A stretch of 64,000 nucleotides of DNA from Knufia peltigerae (Eukaryota; Ascomycota; Eurotiomycetes; Chaetothyriales; Trichomeriaceae), in contig JAPDRN010000004.1 of the NCBI GenBank assembly GCA_030247855.1, positions 248,001-312,000 on the forward strand, in the 5' to 3' direction. How positions within the stretch are numbered: position 1 is the stretch's first letter; every line of letters starts with the position of its first letter. Both the position numbers and the translations under genes were made by a program. The notes under the pieces are model-generated. The model did not search any database, was not told the DNA's origin, and saw nothing but the letters and a program-made list of their open reading frames with translations. This document shows, piece by piece, positions 22,762 to 35,217 of this stretch.

Positions 22762-24666
22762 ATGGACAGACTCCCCGAGGAAATCGTCGTGGACATTCTT
22801 GACCATCTTGAACCCAAAGATCTTATCTCGGTCCGAAAGACATGCACTACCTTGGCCAAGTCAGCACATATCAACCGCCTGTGGCGGAACAAGTGCTTTG
22901 AAAAGTCACCCAGTGCCTCGATGAGAAGGAATCCCGGTACATTGACCGATTTGACTTCTGCGTTACAAGGTCTGACCTTATCAGAACGGACTCCTGCCAC
23001 ACGCAACCATCAGTCTGACTCGGACGGCTTGATGCGAGAGAGCCCACGGGCTCGAGCAATTAATCAATGGGATCAATCTGCCCAAGATGAAATTGTCGAT
23101 TGGTACTCAGAGTACAAAAGTCGACATGCGCCTCTCAGTGCTGACTGGGCGGTCCAACCCCCTGCAAGGCAGCTTGAAATCAAAGGCGTCGCAACTCTCG
23201 GTGGGTCCGAACATGCTGTTGGCTATCTGGAAGATGCCAGTATCTGCCTCTGGGATCTCAGTGCGAGCTCTACCGGGCGTAGAACAATGACAGAGATCGG
23301 TCGGAGCAAACCTGGAGTCCTGTTCACAGACGGCTCACAAGCGAGCGAGTCATTGGTTGTCGATTGTGTCAGTACCGTTTCGTCTCAACAAAAAGCTTTC
23401 ATTGCCATTGGTGATATATTGAACGAAATCGATCTCAACACACTGAAGGTGGTATCCCATTCAAAATACGCCTACCCGATAACAGCCTTGTCACAGTCTA
23501 CTGGATTTGATCTTCCGCTGACGGTTGGCACGCAATGGAGTCTACATATCCTTGACCCCAGGCTGTCGGTGTCCATATTTTCAAAGTCACCTTCGGAATG
23601 CGTTGAAGAGGTTCCTGCAGTGTCAGGAAAGTCAACCGCTATACTTCCGGATTTCTCGCAAACCTCAATATTTGCTCCGTCGTCGAACTTTGGCCCTGCA
23701 GCGCCATTCACATCCGACCATGACCCTCCTGCTTGGACCCCAAGGGTATCCAATCTGCCACCTTCTCACCACCGGCAGAACCCTCACTGGATGGCATATG
23801 CTAGAGTAGAGCCCGGGCCACTCTCTATCCTGCACCACGCGGACAACGAAATCCTACTTGCCGGCAGGTTCTCCAGCATCCTATCGTATGATCGCCGCTT
23901 CTTCCCACGTCTTCAGTACGTTATACACTCTGGAGGAAGTCTGTCATCCCTTGCCAGCATCCCACATCCACCGGCGGGATCCCCGGCCAGCGTTTCCGGA
24001 GGTTCGACTCTGGTTGCTTGTGGTGAGTACAGAGGTCGCGGCTCATTGGAACTATATTCTCTTCCACACACCAAGCCTGGACAGCCCAGTCTGAATGAAG
24101 ATACAATCTCCAGACAGCCATCAACCGACGACATTCTTGACCTTGGCAGGACGCCCAGCACCAGCTCAGACGGTACTCTCTTCAGTTACAAGAACAGACA
24201 GGAAGCAGCCAGCTCCAAACTGCTGTCGGTCGCTTCTCATGGCACCAAGATTGTCTTCTCCGATTCAGAGGGTGGCCTCAAATGGGTTGAGCGCGACGGT
24301 CGCAGCTTGGTTCGGAAGTGGAACCTGAACGACTTCGAAGTCAGCGAGACCGGCGCCTCCATCCATGGAGACAAAGTCGCGCGGAAAATCATCCCGCTCG
24401 AGAGCGCCGACTCGGAATACAGACAGCGTGGGGATGCCGATTTGTTGATATGGACAGGCGAGAAGATCGGCATCATCACGACGAACCCGCAGTTTATGGA
24501 TCACCAAGAAATGGTCAAGGCACTCGAAGAGGGCGAAGATGCCAACGAGAGAGAAGAGAGGGAGAGAGCCGAAGAATATTCTAAGACAATGCGGCGAGCC
24601 TTGGAAAGACAGGCGGATGAGAGAAGGTGGATGAGTCAATTTAGACTTAAAAGGGGATATTTCTAG
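22762..24666 (+). CDS. F-box protein with beta-propeller-like region
   Basis: A single exon encodes 634 aa; the ATG sits in a CACCATGG context. Residues 1-45 are a clear F-box (LPEEIVVDILDHLEPKDLISVRKTCTTLA, ending at INRLWRNKCF), which would bind Skp1 in an SCF ubiquitin ligase. The rest has repeated strand-rich segments with GYLEDASICLWDLSA and later LLSVASHGTKIVFSDSEGGLKWVERDGR, suggesting a divergent WD40-type propeller that may recruit the substrate. The C-terminus (about 590-634) is a highly charged helix rich in Glu/Arg. The protein probably acts in nucleus or cytosol. The substrate is unknown. Confidence 0.88.
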   Translation: MDRLPEEIVVDILDHLEPKDLISVRKTCTTLAKSAHINRLWRNKCFEKSPSASMRRNPGTLTDLTSALQGLTLSERTPATRNHQSDSDGLMRESPRARAINQWDQSAQDEIVDWYSEYKSRHAPLSADWAVQPPARQLEIKGVATLGGSEHAVGYLEDASICLWDLSASSTGRRTMTEIGRSKPGVLFTDGSQASESLVVDCVSTVSSQQKAFIAIGDILNEIDLNTLKVVSHSKYAYPITALSQSTGFDLPLTVGTQWSLHILDPRLSVSIFSKSPSECVEEVPAVSGKSTAILPDFSQTSIFAPSSNFGPAAPFTSDHDPPAWTPRVSNLPPSHHRQNPHWMAYARVEPGPLSILHHADNEILLAGRFSSILSYDRRFFPRLQYVIHSGGSLSSLASIPHPPAGSPASVSGGSTLVACGEYRGRGSLELYSLPHTKPGQPSLNEDTISRQPSTDDILDLGRTPSTSSDGTLFSYKNRQEAASSKLLSVASHGTKIVFSDSEGGLKWVERDGRSLVRKWNLNDFEVSETGASIHGDKVARKIIPLESADSEYRQRGDADLLIWTGEKIGIITTNPQFMDHQEMVKALEEGEDANEREERERAEEYSKTMRRALERQADERRWMSQFRLKRGYF

Positions 24667-25800
24667 ATTTGGGTTGCTGACAGAGGACTGGCAGTAAGCA
24701 CTTGGTTAGACAAGACAGGCCAGAGCTGGCTAGAAAGGCTCCAAGGCTACGCTTTCTGCCAATGCGAGTACATACATAGGTGGAGTTTGAAATGACTAGA
24801 AGGATAAAGCGATACATTGAGTCAGGGATGTATCAAGAATAGCCCTAGGTATGGAGTATTACTTGGACGCTGTAGATAAACATCCGTATGTGTAGGTGGT
24901 GTACTGGGGTCAGGTACCTGACTCTATAGTGGGTACCGTATGTACATTCACCACAGTGGATCATGTTAGATTTTAGACGGGTATTTACATAGCACCCCGT
25001 ACGAGTACTTGGGAATATATACATTGCCTCGAAGAAGGGGTACGGGGGTTGGCCTTACTTATGGAGTAGTATCTTCGTGTCTACCTACTTACGGAGGAGT
25101 TGTCATAAGACCGAAAGCTCCGTCGCGACCGTTCCTGCGTTTCTGGTTTCAACCCTCGGCTGAAATGTCTTACATGTTTCATAGAAGCATGAGGCCATGG
25201 CGTGCATACTTGCATACTCCGTACATCATTTGCATTCCAAATGATGTTTTCGTGGAGTAGGATCGACCACGGCAGGACGGAGCAGCCTGTAGAGAGGGAG
25301 GGGGAGAGGGAGAGGGAGAGGGAGAGAAAGAATAGATCAAGACTACTTACGAGAGAAATGATACACAACGTTGATGTACTCTTTGAAAGGTAGTGAACAC
25401 ACATTTCTTGGATACTGGCGAAGTATTCTCGACATCAAATAGATGCGGAGAATATTGATGTGAGCCAATGTTGAAATTCATACCATGTACTTTTTTTCTT
25501 ATTCATGTACTCGGTCCTCATACTTGTCTTCTCGTGAATGGAAACATGGTGATGATTATGAATTATTATCATTATTCAGTGTGCTTGCAGATGTAAAATT
25601 CCCAACTCTCCCTTCAATGAAGGCTGTGTTTTTGCGTGCTTGCATACTGACATGCTGCGTACTCGTTCTTGTTCATCAAGATGCATCCCATTAGTTTGAA
25701 TCCCTTCCCGCCCTCTTTTTTATGGTTCTTTTCCTATTATGATAAACCGGGTTTTGGATGATTCCAAGCAATCCGGAATTCTTCAACGATTCCCTTTTAT
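24667..25800. other. Intergenic, 1.13 kb, between convergent genes
   Basis: No gene is seen. The region contains a TACTCCGTA nonamer (25215-25223), a purine microsatellite (25291-25328) and AT-rich tracts near 25480-25600. It is the 3' flank of both neighbours. Confidence 0.5.
25291..25328 (+). repeat. (GGGAGA)n purine microsatellite
   Basis: This is an almost pure run of GAGGGA/GGGAGA units, likely slippage-prone. It lies intergenic, 3' of the tyrosinase gene. Confidence 0.85.
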
Positions 25801-26931
25801 TCAAGAAATGACGGTATCATATTGATAACAAAACGGACCCGAGGTGGTGCTCAACAGGTCACGCACTTGGATCTGACCGAGTTGGAAATAACCCCAGTCG
25901 GGTTCGATGGAGTCGAGGGTGACGACGTCGCTGGGAGGGGTGTTGAGGGCGGTCCCCGTGCTCCCGTCCAGGGTGTCGGCGAGGTCCGGGTAGTTGATCT
26001 GCCAACTCGTGTAGACCTTGTCGATCATGGTGTGCAGGGGGTACCAGATGGGGTCCTGGGCCGAGACGTGGATCGAGTTCATCTGGCCCCCGACGCTGAA
26101 GTGAGCCCCCGAGTGGATGCCCAGGCTGGAGCTCCCGATGACCCCGTTGAGGAGGTACTCGAAGTCGCTGGCGTTGGCGGCGTGGGCGGCGGCCAGGAGT
26201 TGGGCCGAGTTGGTGTACGTCTGGGAGACGTAGGCGTTGAGGTCCCTCATCAGGCACACGGGGGTGTAGGCGAAGGCGTCGTCGGGGAGCGTCCCCGTCG
26301 TGAGCGCCGTCGGGTCGATGAACTTGATCGGGGCGATCATGTCTGCGAAAGGGCCGGTCGTCACGCACCCTCCCCCCGTGCCGTGGGGGATGGTGAGTTC
26401 GGCTCCCAACACGATCGGCCCGGTGTTGTTGTAGAGGCCGTCGCCGGACATGCTGTACTCGGAGCCGTCGAAGATCGGGTAGCTGTGAGGGTCGTCGGCC
26501 GTCTCGGCGAAGTCCCAGTAAGGGAAAGCCCCCTCGTAGCCGCACGTCTGTTGGAGGTCGGACTCGTAGAGCCACAGGAAGTACCGGTGCCAGGTCAGGA
26601 AGAAGGCGTCGAGGTGCACGTGTTGGGTGCGGTTGACGTGGATCACGGCGTAGTCCATGTATCGGTTGGTCGCGGCCGGGTAGAGTGTCTGGTCGAGTTG
26701 GGAAGGTTGAGCCATCAGGCACTTGACGGCGTCAGTGTACGCTTTCCGGTCGGCCGGAGCCATGTTGTTGAAGTCGACGCGAGTCCGGATGTTTTCCGAC
26801 GTGCACGTCCAGTCGTCCCACTGAGCAGAGGGGGACCGAGCATTGTGTTGTGTGTCGACGGGAATGGCGGAGACGACCGAAGAAGCGAGCAAGGCTGAGG
26901 CGGATACAAAGGGCAACAGTGAACGAAGCAT
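25801..26931 (-). CDS. Secreted tyrosinase (type-3 copper oxidase, short form)
   Basis: A single exon encodes 376 aa. The ATG at 26931 is preferred over an upstream in-frame TTG because it gives a classic signal peptide (residues 1-22, hydrophobic core ending SVVSA). Tyrosinases oxidise monophenols and diphenols to quinones. The CuA site is H98, H106 and H115 within the region ending FFLTWHRYFLWLYE. The CuB site is H273 and H277 (GIHSGAHFSVGG) and H300 (DPIWYPLHTMID). All six copper ligands are present, so the enzyme looks active. The length matches short secreted fungal tyrosinases that lack the C-terminal shielding domain of the 550-600 aa forms. N-glycosylation sequons occur (NRT, NNT, NAS). 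Third-position GC is very high compared with flanking DNA. Likely roles are melanin-type or phenol oxidation outside the cell. Confidence 0.92.
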   Translation of the reverse strand: MLRSLLPFVSASALLASSVVSAIPVDTQHNARSPSAQWDDWTCTSENIRTRVDFNNMAPADRKAYTDAVKCLMAQPSQLDQTLYPAATNRYMDYAVIHVNRTQHVHLDAFFLTWHRYFLWLYESDLQQTCGYEGAFPYWDFAETADDPHSYPIFDGSEYSMSGDGLYNNTGPIVLGAELTIPHGTGGGCVTTGPFADMIAPIKFIDPTALTTGTLPDDAFAYTPVCLMRDLNAYVSQTYTNSAQLLAAAHAANASDFEYLLNGVIGSSSLGIHSGAHFSVGGQMNSIHVSAQDPIWYPLHTMIDKVYTSWQINYPDLADTLDGSTGTALNTPPSDVVTLDSIEPDWGYFQLGQIQVRDLLSTTSGPFCYQYDTVIS

Positions 26932-29671
26932 CTCGGGGGCAGTATTTATCAAAGCGAGAGTCTGGGACGGTGAGAACGACGGAAGAGCCCGAGGATTGGG
27001 CCAATGATGCTTTCAAGTGAAGGGCAGACGAGTACTTTGGTATCTTTTTTGTAGTGACTGTGTGTGTCTGTCTGTGTGATGGAGAGGAGGATTGTTTGGA
27101 TGATGGGTGAGACATCGTGAGGACTAAATAGTCCATGAGCCTTGTAAGAAGATAATGATTCAACAGTGCGGCTGGTCCCATTCAGCTTCACACACCCCTC
27201 CTCCAGCCATACCGAATAGTACTCCGTGAAACAAGCCTACCTGCATTTGGCCCGCCGACAATACGAGAGAGGCGGGATGGAGAGAAAATCCAAGATGTTG
27301 TAGAGGCGGGACAATCGACCAGGGTGTTGATGGTTTTGTGGCGATGTCAATGTAGTCACAGTCTCGGCCAAGGGTTATTTTGGGGTACAACATGCGCTGT
27401 TCAGCCAATCATGATATCCGGTGGCGGTCAGGCTGGACAATGTGGCAGGGTTGCCAGGTACTCTTGTTGGTTAGATCCAGATCATTCTGCAACCCGAAGC
27501 AAACCACACCGAGAGGCTGACTCGGCCTTTCGCTTCTAACCCATGTCTAGCTTCTCCAGGTCAACCTATTGTTGTGGAGGTGCTCTCCAAGCAGAATTGG
27601 GATAGAACCAGAGGCGCAGTGAGAGCCTCTGGCTGGGCGTGCATGGTAGCCCTGCCAATGCGGCTCGCTCCAAATGGCTGCGCCTGAGATGAGAGGAGGA
27701 GCGAGAGGTTTTGGTCTTTTCGGCTTACCCTCGCTCCTCCAGCTTCTTTCCGTCGGCTTTGACAATCCTTGTGGAAGAAAAAAATGCCAGAAATGGTCAA
27801 TGTGACATTGGGCGATTTCGCATTGGATTGGTAACCCCAGACCTCCTTTGTCGGAATTACTCTCTCTACAATGCCTGGCCCTATTCTGATCGCAAGCCTC
27901 ACTGCACACAAGTCCGGATGGTGCGCTTCAAGCCACTCGGGTCATGGATCGTATTGCGACAGGCCAGCCCGGACGCTTTAACTGTGACATCTTTTGCATA
28001 TAATTTTGTCATACGAGGTTTCCAGGTCCACTGGAGATGCTACGTGACCGGTTCCCCCCTCGTATCTTACATCGGGCTGCAGCTGAAAGCTGATGCTGCA
28101 GCTTCATCAGGGCTCTCTAAACGATGAGGCTGCAGGATGTGCCGCATCTGGAACCAACCTAACTGCTTGCAATTGAAATAACAGCCGAGCACCAGCATGC
28201 AGGAAGCCTCAATGCCATGTGTTGAACCGTTGATCCTTGCACCTTGTGTGTTCGAAATGAAATTGCTTCCAGTCGCTGATCAAATATGAGATGGCAGGGA
28301 CATAACAAGGAGGGGAACATGAGCTCATCTAGTCGTGACTCGTTGTTACACAGCAGTCAGCCGGATGATTTGTCCTGGGAATGCTGGAGAATACTCCGTA
28401 CTCCGTAGTGCAATGTGATTGTTGAAGTGTGTGCTTTTCGAAGCACGTTGCTGTGCTACATTTATTCCGAAGGTCCACATGCTGATAAGGTACCCGGCGG
28501 GATATCCTCTTCTAATGCATCCTAGTCTTTCATGACGAACCGAGAATGCATGATTTGTTCTCCAGGGGCAAGCCTATCAGTTTTATGTTCGGCTGCACTG
28601 TACTCAAGCTTGAGGCAAGCACAATGTCATACTCCGTACCCTTTACGGACTTTGGTAATCTGGACTGTTGTCGTCAGAGCCTGACATGACATGACTGGAT
28701 GAGAATCGATATGATCGGCTGTTGAGAAGTTTGCCGTAAGAGCAAACGAGTGAAGCATTTTCTGGGGAGGATTTAAAGAGTTGGACCGTGTTTGAACTTC
28801 AACACAATGTCAGACAATGATAAGACGATACTAGCGGCCTCTGCCAACGCTCAGCAGAAGACCAATACCGAGGTGCTCGTTTAGACTGGGAAGAATATCT
28901 AGTGCATTGTACTGAGCAGTCGGTATCTGACTGCTCAATTCGATAAAGCACAACACAGAGAACTCCTCGCAACCCACAAACGTGGTAAATGGGCTTCGTC
29001 GTTAGCATCGAGATCAGAGTTCCGATACTATTGTAAGATTGAAGTGAGGAATGGCCTTAAGCGAGTTGTCATATGCTCAGAAAGCATCTTTGAAAGATTG
29101 ATACCACTCAAAGGTCACCGACGGCAGTACTGTGCGCTAGCCAACCTGACGCAGGACATTATCTATTCTCACTGTGGCTTCTGAGCATCTTTATTGTCTG
29201 ATTGTCGAGAGGAGGTGACATCTGCCTGCTTGCAACAAAGAGAAATGAGGATGAATGGGTTTACTTTATCTCAGAACTGTGAGCTGATCACTGCCTGCGC
29301 AAACTTGGGGCCAGCTAGAGATTCATTCAGAGTACTCCTTACTGTTTGCAGCATCATCCAAGATGGTTTCTCTCTCCTCGTGGACTCGAGGCTGAAACCA
29401 ATTTCCTTGGATCCTCAGCCTTGTCACGTGATTCCCCTTGCGCCAAGCGCAGCTAGACTCGAGTTCCCGGGCTGCGGGTCATAATAACCGTGGCAGCGAA
29501 GAAGCCCTGAGAATCTCATCACGACAACTTTTTGATCGACTGTTGTTCGAATCGAAGTCTGGTCCATCCGAGGAAGGTTCTTGATCGACGCGCACGCCTC
29601 GATGGTACAGCTTCTTCGACCCTTCACCGATCCTACCTCTTCCCTTCGGCCATTCCAAGGCCTCCAGTGAC
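26932..29671. other. Long gene-free stretch, 2.7 kb, between divergent genes
   Basis: The tyrosinase (minus) and NUP2 (plus) are transcribed away from this region. Short frames exist (for example 27547-27911 minus and 27711-28127 plus) but have no domain, no conserved-looking composition and no coherent splice sites. It contains three copies of TACTCCGTA (28392, overlapping 28399, and 28630). Regulatory DNA or an unrecognised non-coding transcript are the open options. Confidence 0.4.
28392..28407 (+). repeat. Overlapping pair of TACTCCGTA nonamers
   Basis: Two copies share a TA dinucleotide (TACTCCGTACTCCGTA). The same nonamer recurs through the window, always between genes. Confidence 0.8.
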
Positions 29672-32600
29672 ATGCCTAAACGTGGTGCAGAAGATTATAT
29701 AACCAAAGAGCACGGTACTATACCAAACAACGCTGGAGGTGACGACAAGGTCAAAATGTCCACCGCTGCTCAACAAGCGCGAAGAAAGTCAGTATTCAAT
29801 CTTTGATTTCCACCAGATCGCCTTGGCGGGCATTTCCTGTCGTTTTGTTGTTCAGTGAATAAGACTTCAATGCGTGGCTCTGGCGCGCTGTCCCAATGCA
29901 TCACGCGCTCTGTTATCACTGAATCATCCGTTTTTCTCAGAACGCGGCAGCCATACTGACACACTTTATACAGAATCGCAACGCCCAGAGGTAGATTAGG
30001 TGCCAACCGACCTCATTCCTCGATGGCCGGGACGAACACTTTCGGACAAAGCACGCAACAACAGCAACCCTTTCCCACGATGAATGGTGGCACAAGTTTC
30101 GGCACAAATATGTCGTTCCCTCAAACCGGTTCGAACACGAACAGTGGCTTCAATTTTCAGCCTCCCCAATCGAGTTCCTTCACGTTCGGCGCGCCGACAG
30201 GTACTCCAAATCCGTTTGCGACGCTGAATGGGACAGGGGGACCAGGAAACAGCCAACAGGGTGACATTGCAATGGAGTCTCCGCAGAAGAAGGCAGCAAC
30301 TGGAAATACTTTTGGCTCAAGTTCTGGATTCAGTTTTGGCCAGACAACAAAACAACCATCAGGCTCAGGGTTCTCTTTTGGTGGGACACAAAGCACACAA
30401 CCTGCTGCAAACGGCACAAACCCCTTCAATGCGGTGTCCAGGCCAGATGACTCTGCAGCCCCGGGAAATCCTTTCGGTCAGCCCTCACAACCTGCTTTTG
30501 GTGGTTTTGGTCATCCTACGCAAACACAGTCATCAGGCTTCACCTTCGGCCAGAGTACAAGCACTCCAGCTCCTGCCGTGCCAGCAACAACAACGCCGAG
30601 CTTCAGTTTTAGTCAAAACACGAGTACTCCAGCTCCTGCTACAACAGCCCCTAGCTTCAGCTTCGGCCAAACTACCGCGACCCCTCAATCTGCGTTGCCT
30701 GCATTTTCCTTTGGACAAGCAAGCACTACAACACAACCCGAGGCGCCCAAAGAAGCACCGAAATTCTCTTTTGGTCAGCCTCCTGCAACGACAGAAAGTC
30801 AATCCAGCGGACCCGGTTTCGGATTTGCCTCACCAGCTGCAACTCCAGCAAGTAAACCAGCGTCGACCTTCTCATTCGGCCAGACACAACAATCTGCAGC
30901 ACAGAGCACATCCTTCACAGGTTTTGGTGCAAAGAGTGGAGAGACAAAACCTGCATCTTCATTGTTTGGCTCGTCTACGACTACCCCACAATCTGCAGCC
31001 ACCGAGCAGCGCAGTCAATCCCCAGAAAAAGCTGCTACTCCAGAACCAGAGAAAAGTGCAACAAATCCATTCGCAAGTTTATTTGCTGGCTCTAGCGGTG
31101 CATCACCTGCCCCCGTCTCGCAACCGGCTTTCAGCTTTGGCGCACCTTCGACGTCGCCAACCCACAACGCGACGGGGTCGAGCAGTATGCCATCAAAGCC
31201 AACATTCAGCTTCGGTGCAATCAACCAAGCATCGACGCCAGCTGCAGGTACCACAGAGCCAAAATCATCAGACACCAGGTCGACATTCTCGTTTGCACAA
31301 ATTGAATGTACGCCCAACGCTCGGGGACCTCAAGAAACCGTGGGAGGTAGTGTTGGAGAAGAAAGGAGCAAGGGACAGGAGGATAAGACCACATCTACAA
31401 AGCCAATGTTTGGGTTCGCGCAATCTGCTTCGCCTGCACCGATTAGAGAGCTATTTCCTCCTGCGAAGCCAGATGACAAGCCAGAAGGAATGTCTCAGTT
31501 CTCTGCACTTGCAAAGGATTCAACAAAGGGTGTAAATTTTGGTGGAATGACCGAACCTCGTTCATACCCAAGGACTCACACACCTTCTAAAGAGTCGGGC
31601 TCGATCCAGAAACCACTGTTCGGTGCTCCTGCTCAGCAGACCCCTCGAACGGAGAAACCCAGTCCTGCACCAACTTTTTCAGCACCCACCACAGACAAAG
31701 TCACTGAAGATACCACTAGCCCATCTATCTTCTCAAAGGACAGCACGACCATCAAAGGCCAAGGATCAGCTGGGAAAGCAGCAGATACCGTCTCAGCGGC
31801 GGAACCTTCGAAGCATCCGGTGTACACGAAAGGGTCTCCTTTCTTTCCTGGCCATCTTGACGCAAAGAAGTTTCAAGAATACGACCGGGATTATCGTCTG
31901 CACTCATTGAATCGTGAGTTGCAGAAAAGAATTGCTGCGTTGGACCCCTCCGTTCATGACTTTGGCAATATAATTCGACATTATGTTGCAGCACGCGACG
32001 GCATTGGTGCTTCATTGGGCCTCTACAAGAGAAGCTTCGCGGGCACTAAACGCAAGGGTGACGACGTCGATGATTACGATGATGAACCTCCCAGCAAGAG
32101 AACTCGCCCTGGTGACAATGAACAAGCCCAGCCTCCACAACCTGCATCTATTCCTAAACCTTCCGGTGGCCCCTTTACACCTCAGCCCTCCAGCTTCAAA
32201 GCTGCGTCAACTACTCTTTTCCCACCCTCGGGCGCAGAGTCTTCATCCAAGGCAGCGTCTTTGCTCAACAACATGATTCCACAGTCTGCGCCAGCCAAAA
32301 GTGCGCAGGCAGCTACGGCGTTCAATCCGAGCGCTTCATCGGCTGCTGCCGAGGAGACGAGTTCAAGCGTTGCTGCTAACCCCTTCGCGTCATTGAAGAC
32401 TCAGAGTACTGGCCCTAGTTCTGGATTGGCCTCGTCAACTTCGACTACACCCACGAAATCACCACCAAAGAAACCGACTTTCGAACTTCCAAAATTTGGG
32501 GGTGGCGGTACAAATTTCATGAGTGCTTTTGGTCAGCAGGCGAAAGTCAACGCAGAAAAATTTGAGAAGAGTCTTATGGAGAAGCGTAAAGCTGAAGATT

Positions 32601-34228
32601 TTGATTCAGATGAAGATGACGAGGAACAATTCCAGAAGCAGCTTGATGAAGAGGCGAAAGCTAAGCGGGCTAAGATTGATGCCATTGCTAAAGGGGGTTT
32701 CACCCCATCGTTCACTCCATCGACCAAGTCGGCTCCGTTAACCCAGCCAAAAGCAGACGAAACTCCAACATCTACCTTTGGCGGGTTCAAGCCCTCTGCT
32801 TCGAATCCATTTGCAGCCCTGAACTCAACGGAAACCAGCGAAGACCATTCGCAGGCTGAAGATGAAGATGAAGAGGCTAGCGCGTCACCAGCCAGCGGCG
32901 ACGAAGATGGCGATGAAGAGACTCAGGAAGATGAAGGCACGGAAGCTCAAAACGATGATGATGAAGATGAAGAGGCAGAAGAAGATGATGACGATGATGA
33001 CAACGATTTCCAGACTGCTATGGCGAAGTCTAGGAATAGTGCAAATGCAGGCAGGAGCTTGTTTGATCGAATCGAGCCGAATCCGAACAAGCAAGACTCT
33101 ACATCAAATGCTGAGGAGAACACCAACGCCTCGACAGATGAAGCGCCCACTGCACAATCAGCAAACAAGCCCACTTTCTCATCTTCCGGCTTTGGATTTC
33201 AAGCTGGCAAGTCTACCCCTGAGACCCCCTCATTTTCACCTAACACTCCGGCTACTGGTACTTACAAGCCTTCCACTACCTTCACCTTCACTCCGACACC
33301 GCCAACATCATCTTCTACGCCAACTCCAGGAGCTTCCATATTTGCTGGTGGTTTGACCAAAGAGGGTCCTGTCCCAGGTGAAGGATTATTTGGCTCCCGG
33401 CCAAGCACGCCCAGTAATGGCGAGAAGTCTAGTAATCTGGCCAGATCAGTGCTAACTTCGCCCGCGGGAACTGACAACACCTGGAAACAGGGTGGCGCAA
33501 TTTCCTTCGCGAACGGCGAGAAAAACGCTGATGCACCTAGCTTCAAGTTCACCGCACCGTCGCCGGGAAAAGAGACGCCAAAGCCATTTGGATCTCTTTT
33601 CGGCACGCCGGCTCCGGGCGCGAAACCTTCAGATACACCTACTGTTGGATTTCAATTCGGGGCTCCAACTTCAACACCAGCTCCAGGGTTTCTGGGTGCT
33701 GTCACGCATCTTGGCGGCGGATCTGCCACGAGCTCTGCCATGTCTTCTCGTGCCACCTCACCTGGCTTGACAGATAACGAGTCTAATGCTACCAACGATA
33801 CGGAAGAAACGAATGACGAGCCACAAGTGACACTGATGGATTCACGAACAGGTGAAGAGAACGAAACGTGTCTCTGGGAAGGCCGCTCGAAAGCTTTGAT
33901 GTTTGTCAACAAGGACATCGCCCAAGGAACCAAATTGACCCCGAATGATTGGAATTCGATGGGCGTTGGTGTTCTCCGTGTCCTTAAGGACAAGACAACA
34001 GGCAAAACACGCGTCGTTTTCCGAGTAGAACCTAGTGCTTCTGTCCTCATCAACTCCCACCTTCTCGACAGCGTCACGTACGAGAACGTGGCGTCGAACA
34101 AGAGCGGCGCCGTCCGTGGTGCTCTCTTTTACAAAGGAAACCTGGCTCGATGGGTCTTCAAGGTCAAGACTCCAGAAATGGCCAGCGAACTCTCGACCGT
34201 CATGGAGGAGAACAAAAAGTCGAATTGA
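29672..34228 (+). CDS. NUP2: Nucleoporin NUP2 (NUP50 family) with FG repeats and Ran-binding domain
   Basis: Two exons (29672-29787 and 29974-34228) encode 1456 aa. NUP2/NUP50 sits at the nuclear basket and speeds release of cargo from importin-alpha together with RanGTP. The N-terminus MPKRGAEDYITKEH is the hallmark NUP50-type KRGAE motif and is supplied by the small first exon. Residues about 55-600 carry dozens of FG-type repeats (SFGQ, FSFG, TFGA). A basic region near 690-705 (KRKGDDVDDY, PPSKRTRPGD) looks like a nuclear localisation signal. Long acidic runs follow (about 990-1050), then more FG motifs. The C-terminal 130 residues form a RanBP1-type domain (TGEENETCLWEGRSKALMF, GVGVLRVLKDKTTGKTRVVFR, ARWVFKVKTPEMASEL). 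The 186-nt first intron is long for this window. Confidence 0.93.
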
Positions 34229-35217
34229 TTTTATATTTCTTGTATTAATCTCTTTTCTTTGTCAACATTGACTACTTTTTTGTTTTGTTTTTATAGCTCT
34301 TGTACTTTCCCCCCACAATGCACAGCGGAGGAGTTCTTGGCCTTTTTTTTGCAATACTGTACAGAACAACAGAACGAGTTTCCTCTTCTTTCTTTTACAA
34401 GCCCCTCGTTGGAAGCGGAAACGGGAAGCCGAGTCTCCGTATAGGGGATGACGGACAGGAAGGAAAGTGCCCTTGGGCCTGGCCGGGGGCTGGGTGAATC
34501 TATCTTCAATTGACTGGACTGGACTTTGCCTCAGAGGGTCAAGAAGACTTTTGAGGAGTTGGTATACTCCGTAGATATGAGAAAAATTAATGTATGTGTC
34601 AAAAGCAAGGGTCATTAAACATGTCTGCTGGGGGGCCGTAATTGACGAGCTTTATACGGAATTGCTATCCTTATACGACTGGTAAATGCCACTTATCACG
34701 CACAAACAGGAGAATACTTAGATCGATGTTGATCTAACCTGGAAGGTTTATATCGTTTTTGATTTCTTTTGATTTGAAGCTTTTTTCATAACATTTCGCT
34801 GCAATACTAAGTAGGTATGGTAACTCGTAGAGCAGTTTAACAACTCCCATAATCATGGAGGGTGCTCTGAGGTCTTAATTTCTTTTGGATTGTGGAAAAG
34901 AAAAAAAGAACAGAGCCTTCCATATTGTCCCATCTCTCCAAACGAAAGATCCCCAAGGTTGAGATTTCCCTCGTACCATTCACGTTGTGCGCCCCGTGCT
35001 CCGACCACAACAGGGTCTCAAACCGCGCGGTTCTTCGTTGTTCCCCCCCGCATGGCCGCACAATCACATAGCTATCCGCCATCCGTCAATTTGAGAAGGC
35101 TGCCCCTGCTTCACGGTAACATCCCCGATTAAGAAAGCATCCCCGGCCAGTGGTCTGACGTTCCGTTCGTTGGCGCTCTTTTTTTTCCCCTCTCGTTTGT
35201 GGGTCGGTTGATTTGAT
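34229..35217. other. Intergenic, 989 bp, between convergent genes
   Basis: This is the 3' flanking DNA of NUP2 and of eL31. It is T-rich after the NUP2 stop and has one TACTCCGTA nonamer at 34565-34573. No gene is seen. Confidence 0.5.

Noticed and set aside
25822..26898. 358-codon open frame on the plus strand
   Set aside because: It lies exactly opposite the tyrosinase exon. It encodes a Gly/Val/Arg/Glu-rich sequence created by GC-rich codon use on the other strand, with no domain.
27547..28127. Overlapping frames on both strands in the tyrosinase-NUP2 gap
   Set aside because: There is no recognisable domain and mutually antisense frames of similar length are expected by chance.
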